Assembly: GCF_026914265.1 (NCBI RefSeq)
Contig: NC_069125.1
Coordinates: 74,029,546-74,093,545, forward strand
Length of the DNA: 64,000 nucleotides
From: Mya arenaria
Lineage: Eukaryota; Mollusca; Bivalvia; Myida; Myidae
Reading direction: 5' to 3'
A model generated the notes under the pieces. The model did no database searches. It saw only the letters and a program-made list of their open reading frames with translations, and had not been told where the DNA came from. Shown in pieces: positions 43,209 through 55,900 of the stretch. How positions within the stretch are numbered: the first letter of the stretch is position 1; each line of letters opens with the position of its first letter. A program made the position numbers and the translations under genes.

Positions 43209-45106
43209 TTTTTTTTATATATATACCAGTGTCTTGAATGCAAACCCTTACCATTCCTGCCTCCCTCCCCTTGTGTATAGCATCTGCCACAACATAAACA
43301 CTGGCCACCCCATAGCTACTTCTTACAATATTCACATGAACCTGTGACCTGAACGCCTCACCAACTTCATTAGCATAACCTGTAAAAGTGGACACAAACA
43401 CAAATTTGATTGTCAATTTGGTAATTCCATGAAGCAGTCTTGGTTCCTGACCTTTGTGCAGCAACTGTACGAGGGTGTTACACCCTCCCTTTGGAGAACT
43501 GTATACTCCATTTTCTTTCCTTAAATCTTGTGTAACAAAAGATATTTTACAATTTGAAGAGTCTGCATAGTGATTCTTCCCTAGTCTTTCCAAAAAACAG
43601 ATAGTTTATGTGTTTTGATCTGTTGAAAGATATATGTAATGAAGACACTATAACAATTGTGAAGAGAAAAATGATGAACAAAGAACAAATGACAAGGTAT
43701 CTATAAACTAACGAAATATCTCCTCTCCCCAACAAGAATCTCAAGGCACAGTTCGTCCATCTAACACATTACTATGATCCTATAATACGAACATACAAAT
43801 AATACCAGAAACAGCCATTCTTCCAGTGAACCATCAGGGACTGGAATCCATAACCGACCCATTGTTTCACCTTTAGGGCTCAACTTTCCACAAAAAATTT
43901 CTAACACTTAATCAGATTTTAATGGTTTTAACTAAAACTCTGCCTTGCACTGTAATTTGTTTGTTATTATGTTTTTCATAATTAGCATATGTTACATTTT
44001 AAAAAGTGCTTTTAAATACCATTATTGCACAAAATTGTAAAATATATTAAACTTATATATATTTATTTGACATTATTTGTTAATATTTTAATTTGTAAAA
44101 TGTGTAACACGCAAGTGAACAGCAGTTGTTGAAATTAGCACAAAAATGAAGTTCACCTACAATGTAGATGAAAGTCATTTAATGATTCTTGGACTTGACA
44201 GACTGAAGACATACAGGGGTACATAACAATAACATGATAAAAGTAAGAAGTATCCCTGAACATTCATAAAATTATTATTGTGGTTACACAAACCGCCACT
44301 GTCATTTTCAAAATTGCTCAAATTCTGGATTGCAGGACTTGTTGAAGCTTTTGATGCAAAGCACAGGAATTTGACTCAGTGTTTGGTCAAAAATGATATA
44401 TTGAGTTATTATATGACCAAGAACTGACAAAAAACAACAATTTCGGACAAAAACCTGGGTATTGATAGTATAAGTGACCAGGTTTTTGTCGGAAATTGTT
44501 GTTTTTTTGTCAGTTTTTGGTCATATAATGACTTAATATATCATTTTTGACCAAACACTGAGTCAAATTCCTGTGATGCAAAGCACTAGTGTATGAATTG
44601 CTGAGCTTATGAATAGACCTAAAATACTTAAGCAACCTGGGAGGAAAATTGCAACCAGTGCAATACTTGAAACCACAACAGCCTGCAAACAAGCATGGTG
44701 CTCTTCTGAGCTAACCTGGCAGTTTTGTTCTTTCCCAAACTCTCTAGAAAGATGATTTGTTAATACAGTATTACTTGCATTCATCTTATTGATCATGAAA
44801 GTTTTTCAGTTTAAATGACAACTCGTTTAAATCACAAGTCAGAAAAGTTACAAGGCGATGAATCACAATTCAGAAAAGTTACAAGGCGATGAGGCAATTT
44901 TCAAATCATGTCCGAATATATTTTCTATCCGAAAGAGAATACAATTAGACTAACCTTTGTATGACCAATAGTCGTCTTGCTTTAATTACTATATTTTATG
45001 TATGCTATGAGTATTGTATTTCTAACTTGCCTAGGTATCTTATAGGCGGATCTCTGAGAGGATCTTTTTGTTTTTCCCCACTTTCATCATGCCCCTGGTT
45101 TGACAT
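42452..45106 (-). CDS. MTFP1: MTFP1 (MTP18), mitochondrial fission process protein 1
   Basis: Three exons in coding order: 45106-45031, 43379-43252 and 42775-42452. They give 175 residues. Exon 1 encodes MSNQGHDESGEKQK then DPLRDPPIRYLG. Exon 2 encodes GYANEVGEAFRSQV and SYGVASVYVVADAIHKGREA. Exon 3 encodes VADTLLWQGLASVIIPGFTI, FLKWTVTGIGLACIPFIIEP and IDRSVDYIMES. These match the family in order and length (about 166 residues in human). It is an inner-mitochondrial-membrane protein needed for fission and, in some reports, for inner-membrane coupling. Intron 1 begins GCAAGT, a GC-AG intron; phase and protein match both require this boundary. The transcript is convergent with TMX2. Confidence 0.93.
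43130..43206. repeat. (TA)n microsatellite, about 38 repeats
   Basis: An uninterrupted TA run of about 76 bp in MTFP1 intron 2, close to the exon 2 donor (43250). It accounts for the tyrosine/isoleucine open frames on both strands. It is likely length-polymorphic. Confidence 0.97.
44363..44574. mobile_element. Fold-back (hairpin) element with 10-bp target duplication
   Basis: Two arms of about 95 bp, from ACAGGAATTTGACTCAGTG at the left, pair almost perfectly with CACTGAGTCAAATTCCTGT at the right. The loop is about 20 bp (near ATTGATAGTATAAG). Only about five positions differ between arms. GATGCAAAGC lies on both sides (44353-44362 and 44575-44584). No coding capacity. It is in MTFP1 intron 1. 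Confidence 0.88.
44830..44891. repeat. 31-bp tandem duplication
   Basis: Two copies of a 31-bp unit (AATCACAAGTCAGAAAAG, then TTACAAGGCGATG) differ at one base. In MTFP1 intron 1. Confidence 0.85.
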
Positions 45107-45186
45107 ATCAGCTCAGGTAGCAGACAACAGTTTTTGTTGATAATCAAAACTTTGAATATAAGGACAATCAGTCTGGGAAAGTTCGA
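45107..45186 (-). promoter_or_regulatory. MTFP1 5' leader / proximal promoter
   Basis: Only about 80 bp separate the start codon from an inverted-repeat insertion. No TATA box or clear factor site seen. Confidence 0.3.
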
Positions 45187-45358
45187 TCGAAACATCTTCA
45201 TTTATAATTATAGTCCATATCTGGAAAGGGGGTGGAGGGTGTACATTCATTTATAACGTATATGCTGGGAGTAAGATTGGTCCCAGGTATATGTCTTATA
45301 GTTTTTGTGACAAGAAACATGTTATAATATTGATTATTAATAAATGAAGATGTTTCGA
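45187..45358. mobile_element. 170-bp element with 19-bp inverted repeats upstream of MTFP1
   Basis: TCGAAACATCTTCATTTAT at 45187 and its exact complement at 45340-45358 bound an AT-rich core. Target duplication not clear. It lies 80-250 bp upstream of the MTFP1 start codon. Confidence 0.6.
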
Positions 45359-46575
45359 AATATCAGAATTATAAATAACAAAAAGTTCTTAAATTTTAGA
45401 GTTTCTGCATACCACATCCCTACACTTGAATACTGAATACTAATTTCAAGTTTTCTTTTTCATTGCTCGATCATGATGTTATCAACATTTTCTTTTTACC
45501 TTAAACGCATTTTGAATACCACATACCATATGCCAATCTCATGAATCACATCAAAAGATTAAAAGAATAACTTCCATACATGCCATATTTTCTGGAGACC
45601 ATTCAGGGGGATTTGTTCAGAAGGCTGAAAATTCAGGGGGATTTTGGTGGTATTCAGGTGGATTTTTTAGCAGGTTTAAATTTGTGAAATTTCAAAGTAT
45701 ATTTAGATGCAAAAGTACGAAAAAATGAATTCACATAATTTTATTTCGCTATGAAAACCTCTCAACTTTTTCATTATAAAGAATTATTTTATGTCATGAT
45801 TTATCATATTCTTATGATACACTGTCATGTCATGCTGTAATACTGTACATTAAATTTAACTTCCTCCAAAGTCTTTTAAAAAAATTATGCTTAATACTAT
45901 CAGCTATGATGACGTTCAGACAATAAGAGAATGGAATGAATTTTATTAATTTCTACCTTCTCCAAAATAATTATATTTCTTTGCCTTTGATTATTTCTTC
46001 TAATTAATTGATCACTTGTTTTCTTTTGGCATGTATGAACTTCAAATAAATTTAGTCGGTTAACTATTCATAGCTAATGGTTTCTCTGTTATGTCATACT
46101 GACTGAAAATAAAATTTGATTTGTAAATGAATAATGTTTGAATTTTTGTTTTAAAATGTGACATAAAATGCTCCATTTTGCCAAAAAGTGTTAATAGCAC
46201 TATTGATAACAGACTTGTTTTAGACTTGGATTAACAAGTTGCTGTGTGTTCATTAAAGTAAGTAAATTATCTAAATATCAATTCTAAAAAAAGTTGCCAA
46301 TGTAAAATGTTTGAGTTGATTCTCTATTTTTTTTCCAGATATCAGTGTCTGGACGTTAATGTAACTGGTCATTTCATATGTATAACAGCACTTATACCAT
46401 CTCACTATTGGCCTAGCTATTAAAGCAAAATGCCCATAGATGTATTAACTATTGGAATACCTAATAACACTTGCTTTTCAATGCTGGATCAACAATCTCA
46501 ATTATTGATATCAGTAACAGACAAATATCACAGTCATAAATACTTTGCATTAAAACGAAAAAAAAGTGAAACAGT
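45359..46575. other. Intergenic, between the MTFP1 and ANAPC7 ends
   Basis: Around 45600-45665 the phrase ATTCAGGGGGATTT occurs three times in variant form. No gene seen in the rest. Confidence 0.45.
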
Positions 46576-46581
46576 TTTATT
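46576..46581 (-). terminator. Candidate ANAPC7 poly(A) signal
   Basis: TTTATT on the plus strand reads AATAAA on the minus strand, about 360 bp past the ANAPC7 stop codon. Confidence 0.4.
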
Positions 46582-46939
46582 GAAATTTATACAGACATAT
46601 TATTGTACAATATGTATCTATGAATGCTGTCAGTATGTGACAGAACCATTTAAAATATAAGATCAATACAGGTATAAATATCGAAGAAAACAGCACATAT
46701 ATATAATTACACGTTTTATCACAAGCATTTCCAACACAACTCATGGTATGATTAAATAAATACAGTTAGTGCTGTCTGAGAACAGTCCTGAACTTGGCTG
46801 AAGATCAATTGATAGGAGTGATCTCACACTCTTGCAGGAAAATATCTGTATAGCAGCAACCATTTTTCCTGTATTGCACAGTAGCTGTCTTTCAACTAAA
46901 TGACATATTTTCTTGCCAACACTGTTTCCAGTTTGTTAG

Positions 46940-49900
46940 CTATCCCAGATCATCTGACCATGTACTTTCCACATCACTTCCATCAAAGTCAGCCTGTAAT
47001 TTACAACAATGGAATGATATGGGTCCAAAACAGATTAAAAACTTCACATCATTAAAATTGATTCAATATTTGTTTCCAAACCCTAAGCTCAATTCATTTA
47101 TCAGTTCTTTTAAAGACTAAGATCCTGTAAAATTAATTAGGGTTACATGTCAGTCAAGCATCACAGTGTGATGTATTACATTAAAGGGTATAAACTGATA
47201 CATTGCTACACATGAGCAAAATATAAACAATAATGTGTATCAGCTAAATCTACTTATATGCTTATTCAAAGACAATCCAGGCCTGTAGCTTACCTCAGAC
47301 ACACTGTGTTCCATCTCAACATCAAATGTGTTCTCTGCCCCAGACTCCCCATTCTCCACTTGCTCAATCCCTTGTCTTGCGAGCTCATTTGTAGGATCAA
47401 GGCTACAACAGAGGACAAATAGAGTTCATACTGAAAGTTTGTGTATGTTTCTTTAAAATTCTTTAACCCAAAAGTTTGCGTTGCTTTAAAAATTGATTAC
47501 ATGATTTTGCTTGTTCTGAGTGTAATAAAACCCCTTTGCATTTCTTATATATTACACTTGTGCAACATTCATGTCATGTGATAAAAAGAATGTTACAATT
47601 GTTGCCATATAAATAAACAAGAGCTGTCGTAAGACAGCGCGCTCGACCACGCCGCTTTGACTTAGAAGTGAATACAATAACTATGTAATATGTGTCTGTC
47701 AAAAGCAATAAAAAAATCAAATCAAAAAGTGAACAAGAATCACGATGTGACAAAACCAGGTTTTTAATGATTGCAGAAGAGATTCAGTTTCAACTGCTTT
47801 CTTTTATTTTTAGTAACAGTGACCTTAATTCCATGGGCCCCAAACACAATCCCATGGAAGTCCTCCATAAACTCTCCCTACATATCAAATTTGGTCACAG
47901 TATGTCAACCATAACTGAAACAGCAATTTATTTTTAGTAACAGTGACTTTGACCCTAGGGGACCGAAAGGCAATCCATGAAAGCTCTGCATAAACTTGTC
48001 CTATATACCAAGTTTGGTCCCACTATATCAACCCTTACTTGAGTTATTCAGTATTAAGCATATTTCTATTTTTAGCAAGAGTGACCTTGACCGAGACCAT
48101 AACTCTAGGGGCCCAAAACACAATCTTAGGAAAGGTCTCTATAAACTCTTCCTATATACCAAGTTTGGTCAAAATATGTAAACCCTTACTTAAGTTATTT
48201 AATACCAAACCCTTTTTCTATTAGGCCTAAACAAAAAATATGTCTGTTTCGGGTAACCCGACCCTACCTATAATAATGCGCCGACCCTAACTATTTTTTT
48301 CCGTTTCTGAGCCAAAAAAATATTTGTTAGCGAATAGAGAGTTACGAAGGGCAGATAAATGCATATTTTAATCAGAATTATTGTTTATATGATAAAACAA
48401 AGTCAGGCAATGACAGTAATGTAGGAAAGACTGCCATGTGCAAAAAAACACTCTGAACTTACGACAGATTTTGAAAAAAAAAAATAAAAAAATCAAAAAA
48501 AATCCCTACCTAACTTTCCTAGAAATTTTGGGAAGGTTGCCCTAAACAAACAATTATTTTTTTTTGGCCTTAATAGTAACCTTGACCTTGATCCTAGGGG
48601 CCTCAAACGCATTCCCATAAAAGGTTTATATGTCCCCCATACATACCCGAGTGCCTTGCTGTACTGGTCAAGGGCCTCCTGGTGGTCCCCGGTCAGACGC
48701 AGGAAGTCAGCCAGCAGCAGGTGCAGCTTGCATGTACTCTGGTTAACTAAGTAACTCCGCACTCTGTCACAATAAACAGCATTAAAACATAATCAGAATT
48801 ACTTTATACAGTATCTGTAAAGTATTATTAAATGCTTTCTGGTGAATTGTAGAGATTTATCTTTGATATATAACTTGATATTTTCATTGTTTCAAACAGG
48901 GAAAATATGTATTTGATATTTTTCACTGTACTTAAGTTATAGCCTGTTCTGCTACCAAAATCAACATCAGCCCGCACAGGGCTGGGACACAATATCTGTA
49001 ACGTTATTGCTATAATCAGGTAACATGCACATACTGATTGGCTTGTTTATCTGATAGCATTCTTTTAAATGTCATGACGCATAAGGCATAATGAAATGTT
49101 TCGTGTAAGAACACAATATAATATAATTTACCCTATGAACAACATAAGTTAATTTTTCATTCATGGCTACAATGCACAGACAACGTCAACATGTATCATA
49201 CACTACATAAATAGTTAAAGGAATACATAGACAAGTCCTCTGTCTGATGTCAGATGTGTGTTACCAATTTGTTTACCATTTGACAGTTTCACATTGATTG
49301 GCAATGTCACAAGCGTTTGTTCCTGATAATATCGCCATTCTATTGGAGACAAAAGGTAACCATTGCTGATAGACATACATAGCGGCAGAATGTTCTACTT
49401 TGGTCTGACCTTTCACATTTGTCAACAGATTCTAAAAATGTTCATATCAGTAAAATGCTCTATTTTTCAAACTTTTGACTTAGAAAAGAAAAAAAACAAT
49501 TCTTCAAACATCAGACAAAAAAGAAACTTTTTCATATATTCAAAGTATCATTTTTTAGACCATTCCAATGATATGAAATATATATATAAATGATCCAAGT
49601 ACAATGACTTAATAATTCAACTACATTCAGATGGCTGTTCTCTTTTTTTGTCAACTGTACCATTATTTTGCCTACCTCTGATAAACTTTGTTCACCTCTT
49701 ATCAGCTATCTGTAACTATTTATATATATAATATGTAAACAAAATAATGTGACACTATTACTCACAGGTCCACTCCGTTGTCAAACTTCTTCTCCTGTTT
49801 GAGGATGTCAGCCATCACATACACCGGCAGCAGGTTGCTCGGGTCTAGCTTCATTGCCTTCTCCAGGTATGGCTTTGCCTGCAAACACTTTATGTATCAT

Positions 49901-52900
49901 ACACTGCATACATGTATATAGTTAAAGGAATACATAGGTACTTCCAAACATATGTGTGTAACCAATTTGTTTACCATTTGGCAGTTTCACTTTAGTGCCA
50001 GTCACTCACTAAAACATGTTTGATTGTTTTTATTCTTAGAAAGATAATCAACATGTAAACACTTCTTACTGAAAAATCATAACATAATTTGATTTGACTG
50101 TCATACAGGTACCTTAAACTCCCACCTTTTAAACAGCAAATCAGGACACCAAACCTATTTTTCTTTGCATCATCTATTTTCAAATATGCTGATGCTAAGT
50201 CAAATTACTCTTTCCAATACTTATGCCATATACGAACCAGCGTATAATACTTAATTTTAACAGTGAACATTGAAATAGAGACATACCTTTGCAACAGCAG
50301 TGGGTTCCTTTGCAATCATAGCTCCATATAGCTGAAATTATAGTACATGTATCAACATTCAGTCTCAAATATGAACAATGAGGTGGCTATTATTTTTTGC
50401 TTGATTTGAATACTTCAAATCCATGTCTTCAGTACAATTGACAAATAAAATATTAAATATTGTAATTGGTTTATACAAATTTATTTTTAGCTCGATTGTA
50501 AGGAAGGATGAAAGCTGATTTGAATCACTCTCTAGTCAGTTTCCTGGGCAGAAACCAGCACTATGTACTCTCTGTAGTCCTTTTCCTGGGCAGAAACCAG
50601 CACTATGTCCACTCTCTAGTCTGTTTCCTGGGCAGAAACCAGCACTGTGTCCACTCTCTAGTCTGTTTCCTGGGCAGAAACCAGCACTATGTCCTCTCTC
50701 TAGTCTGTTTCCTGGGCAGAAACCAGCACTGTGTCCACTCTCTAGTCTGTTTCCTGGGCAGAAACCAGCACTGTGTCCACTCTCTAGTCTGTTTCCTGGG
50801 CAGAAACCAGCCCTGTGTCCACTCTCTAGTCTGTTTCCTGGGCAGAAACCAGCACTGTGTCCACTCTCTAGTCTGTTTCCTGGGCAGAAACCAGCACTGT
50901 GTCCACTCTCTAGTCTGTTTCCTGGGCAGAAACCAGCCCTGTGTCCACTCTCTAGTCTGTTTCCTGGGCAGAAACCAGCCCTGTGTCCACTCTCTAGTCT
51001 GTTTCCTGGGCAGAAACCAGCACTGTGTCCACTCTCTAGTCTGTTTCCTGGGCAGAAACCAGCACTGTGTCCACTCTCTAGTCTGTTTCCTGGGCAGAAA
51101 CCAGCACTGTGTCCACTCTCTAGTCTGTTTCCTGGGCAGAAACCAGCACTGTGTCCATTTTGAAAGGCCATGAGAAAGTACTCAGGTGGGGCACGAACCC
51201 ACAACCTCTTTGGTGAGAGGTGGACCACTCCAGCCCCTAGTATTTAGACACACCCTTAATAAATCAGCATAAACCAATTATTGTAATTGAATTCCAAAGA
51301 AGGGCATATTTTATAATTCATTACTATGGTTCCAAGCCTGAATAATAAATAAGTAACTACAAATACATGTCCATGTATGTTCCACATTTGTTTTCTGTCA
51401 AAAGATTATGCAGGAAGCACTCTTTCAATTTCAGGAAAATGCTGCACCCTGGGGATTGTATTGTTGATGTTACAGAGGTTTAGTGAACACTACATAATCT
51501 CCCTCCAACACTACATAATCTCCATTCAGACATACCCAGAGTGTTCTGACATTTGCTCCGATGGTTTTCAAGGCCCTGCCTGCCCAGCCGATGGCCTCCC
51601 TTACTCTGCCTGAGTAGCACTCTGTCAAACCTTCAAAGCACATACACAATCAAGCAAGTAGGCAGACACATGGACTTCACATCAGTCTTATACTCACTAT
51701 TCTATAACTTTCAAAAAATTATATATCAAAGACAATTTCACAAACAATTTGGTTCAGCTTATTCTAAGGTGCTAAAATAGTAATGGTGAAGACAAACTAT
51801 GTAAAATCACATTCACTTTGATATTACCTATAAGACAATTTAGACTATATAAATAAACACCTTTAAAAAACAAATAAAAGTAATATTCTGTTATAAATCA
51901 AAATCAAGGTAGATTTAAATTAGGGTCACCCCTTCCCATTATCTTTTAGGTTTTATCAAAATTGTCAAAGAGACAAATCTTGCATAGTCAATATAACTTT
52001 TAATACAAATGTTTATGAATCATGCAGCAAGTACCTATGTGGATGCTTTTCAAAATAATGAGGCTTTTTCTTTTATCTCTCCTAACTTTTATTCCTTTCA
52101 CTTTTGGAAAGTGTTTTCAGGCACATTATGGGCCAATCAATGTTGTTAAGAAAATTGTTGAGTTTCAAATGGATGGCTCAATCAGCAAAATATTTGTGTA
52201 AGAATATGTTGCTAAATTTGACCCCTGTGCACCCAAAAAAGTGTGACATTTTACATGAAGACCTTTATTCAAATGTGTTTTATTTTTAGAAACTGAATGA
52301 TATAGTATTTTGGTATTGTTTTTTATGCAACTGAACCCTTTCTCATTTAAAAAAAAACATACTTCAAATAAAAAAATATGTATTAACTTAACCAAATTTT
52401 AATGTCATATGACGGACCCCCATTCATTTAGTAAAGAATATTCAATTCACATTGAGAACACTACCATTCCATTTAGGCACTATTTATATTGAATTACTAT
52501 GTTATTTTAATAACTTTAACCTGTCAGCTTTATATAAATAACATAGTTTTATTATTTCATACATTATTTTGTCTGTAACTCAGATGCATGTCTTATTACT
52601 CCAAAATGTCCCCTGTGCACCTTTTCGGTTTTTAGTTGTCAGATTTCTATAATTTCTTCAATAAAATGATATTCTGCTGTATTTCCCAGAAAAGAAAGTT
52701 ACAACAAATGCAAAAACAGTTTTCAGCCTCTCACATACAGAGATTTGAAGCATCTGCATGGTTTAAAGCAATGTCCCCTGTGCACCCTGTTTTAGCAGAT
52801 TTCAATAAAATGTCATAATTGACCAATATGGTGCTAATTCAACATTATGAGAAGTGTGTATGTTATATTTAGGCATCACTTGATAGTTTAGCATCTTGAT

Positions 52901-55900
52901 GGTAAGTGTGTTATGAATACTTTTTTTATTATTTAATTATAAAGCCATGAAATGTTTACTTTTCAAGGTTTATTAAATTAATTCAAATTCAGTTTCGATA
53001 TTGAGGCACATAAGATAACATATTTTGTTTAAATATTCTATTTTGATTTAATCATAACAATTAAAAAACATTGAATCAAATTGAAATTATTCATGTAATG
53101 CTTTTATATGTGCAAGGTATTATATGCTTCAATTCAGTGCACAGGGGACATTTTTTTTTATGGATAGCACATATACCAGATTATAATTCTGTACAGGAAA
53201 CAAGTACCCTAGTGGAAAAGCTTGTAGTTAAGCTTCCTTTTCCAAAGAGATCACATAGAAAATATGAAAACAAATGAAGAAAAGACTGTTGAAAACATTA
53301 ACAAAATGAAGTCTATGAAGCGCAGAGAATGACTTAGGAAAGATCATAAGTTGCAGAAAATGTATGACCGAGATCAAGATACTCAGAGAAAAAGAGCAGG
53401 ATTTTCCAGGTATTGCTCAAACCCTAAGAAAGAGGACAAATAGATCCTATATGATTTACAAATAAAAGAAAAGGAGAAACTAAAGAAGCAGAGGCAGAGA
53501 AGAAATAAAATGAAGCAAAATGAAGAAACAATAAAAGTCCAGAAAATGACAGACAGAATAAAAGAAGAAAGGTTAAAATGAGAAGGTATGAACACACACA
53601 GTTTAAGCAGCATCAGTTCAGAAAAGGCACAACATGCAAAACAACCCCTTCAGAGGGATTCCATGGCATGGGCCTCCACAATTAACCGTCTGGTAAAGAA
53701 TGCCATACCGAAGTGAAGGTCTTAAAATAAGTCATGTTGTAGAAAATTACACAATTGGTGAGGTCTGTCAGTCAGAGTCATAAAAAAAGTAGGCACACCA
53801 ACTAAATCAGGAAAAAATTAAAAAGGCAGCTAGTATACACAAGCAATGCTAAGAATATGTAAAGTTGCAAGAAAAGTCTTTGGCAATTTGAGCGCCTAAA
53901 AATGGACCAAAGTAAAACCATGTCAAAGCCAGGTGAAATTAAACCCTTGTGGAAACCAAAAGTTTCTTGAATTTATTTCTTGAATAATGCCTAATAAAAC
54001 AGATACTATTCTATTGAGTAGGATGCCAAAGGCAAAGAGACATCTTTTAATTTAGACATCACATGTTCACAAAAGTGTTTAATGGTAACAGGTGCATTGA
54101 GACCAAAAACTTTATTCCACTCTGTGGACATATTTCATTCCATTGTTTAGGTATTTAGTTTTGTAGACTCTAATGTAATCTTTCAAACATTTACAGTATT
54201 GTTTCAAGCTTTACTGAAAGTACAGTTCCTCTTATTGTAAAAATGTTTACCAAGAAAAGTTAAGTTATAAAAATAATTACATAATTAAAAATATTACTTG
54301 CATTATGATTTGTCCCCTGTGCACCTTTTTCATTACATAACAAAGTACTAAACATGTATGAATTCTAGTACTTTATATTACCATTGATGATATTTTCATA
54401 TATTTGGACTTAATATATGTGACTGTTTGCTGTAAGTTGTTCTCTTAGCCATTATTTTCCATTTGCATCATTACATGCTGTTGAATTTTGAGAAAATTGT
54501 GGTGAAAAATGTCATACTGAAGAAATTTTGAGGAATACACTCTATCATATACACAGAAATGTCTTAAGTTGATCACAAATAATTTTTTATTAACATAAAA
54601 GGGAATATAAATGCATATTATATTGGCTTCCAATATGTGTCCCCTGTGCACCGAAAAATAGCTCAATTTTGAAATGAAAAATTTGGCAATTGTAAGTTAC
54701 AATACATTCTTGAAATTTGGTATGTGGTCTATAAAGATGCATAAGGTGAGGTATATGTAGATTTTTCCCTTATTTGATTCTTATTTAATTACAGCAAAAA
54801 CTTTGTGAGGTAACAATTTATTTTTGGTTTCAAATTTAGACAAAATGTGTTGATTTTTTTTATTTTTCTTAAACAACTGAGTTATTGTGCATATGACTAC
54901 ACACAGGTACCAATTACTGATTATAAAATTCAGAAAAAGCATCCGATTTATGCTAGGTTCTTGTCATAAGACACTTTTATAAATCACCCATATTGTTAAA
55001 AATGTTCGCAATATTTGGATTTAAGGTCAAAATATTTTTTTAATTGTATTTCCTGATACTTTCCCAAAGTTATTTCCGTGTAATTTGAAGTATTTACTTT
55101 CATTTAAAATAGGTGACAATCATGAAAACTGGGTTTGAATTTTCAACCCCTATGTCACACTTTTGCCTCATTATTTTGAAAAGCACCCATGTACATGTTA
55201 AACTTGATTTCATTTTATTTGTATCAACATTATTTTTCAATATTTAATATAAATAGGAATGCATAGGAAATAATATTTAATTGTCACATTGAATGGAACT
55301 TTAATGAAATAAAGTTATTCGAACTAATAGTTAGAACATTTTGTATAAAATCTTTAAAAACAATTATACAGTATGGAGCGAGCAAATGTAGCGAACCCTT
55401 CAATTCATTTGCATCAAGAATCAAGATATATAACAGTATAATCTAACTTATTTAGATTATAACATGTTTCCTGGAAGGGGGAGCCAAATTATGATGTTAT
55501 ATCTGTTGAGCTGTAAAACTGCTAGTCTTAACATTAAGCATGGCGCTTATTTTGGGCTGATTGGCGATTTCACTGGCTATAAATGCAGGTTGTAATCTAA
55601 TGATTGAATCATACCAGCATATGCCTCGAATCTGAGTGGTGCCCGGCGGATTGCAGCCTGGAAGTGCAGTGTGGCCTCATTCACCTGCTTTACCTCGAGG
55701 AATGCCGTCGCCTTCAACAACAGGCCCTCAACATTCATACCATCTAATGTATTTGCCTTTAAGGAAAAACAATAACTCTCGAACAAAAACTCAAATTTGT
55801 CAGGCTGTGTATAACTACCATATATACATTGTTTATTGCGCAATTATATTAATTCCTTCACAACAACTTATTTATTTCCATTTATATACAACATACATCT

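Noticed and set aside
43096-43593. 165-codon minus frame with an Ile/Tyr run
   Set aside because: It joins MTFP1 exon 2 to intron sequence through a TA microsatellite; only 43252-43379 is exon.
50508-51228. Open frames of 221 (+) and 230 (-) codons overlapping on both strands
   Set aside because: Both are products of the 42-bp VNTR inside a SINE; a multiple-of-three unit keeps frames open by chance.
53071-53613. Host gene for a Lys/Arg-rich protein
   Set aside because: The basic remnant is broken and lies between the inverted ends of a mobile element, so it is treated as part of that element.
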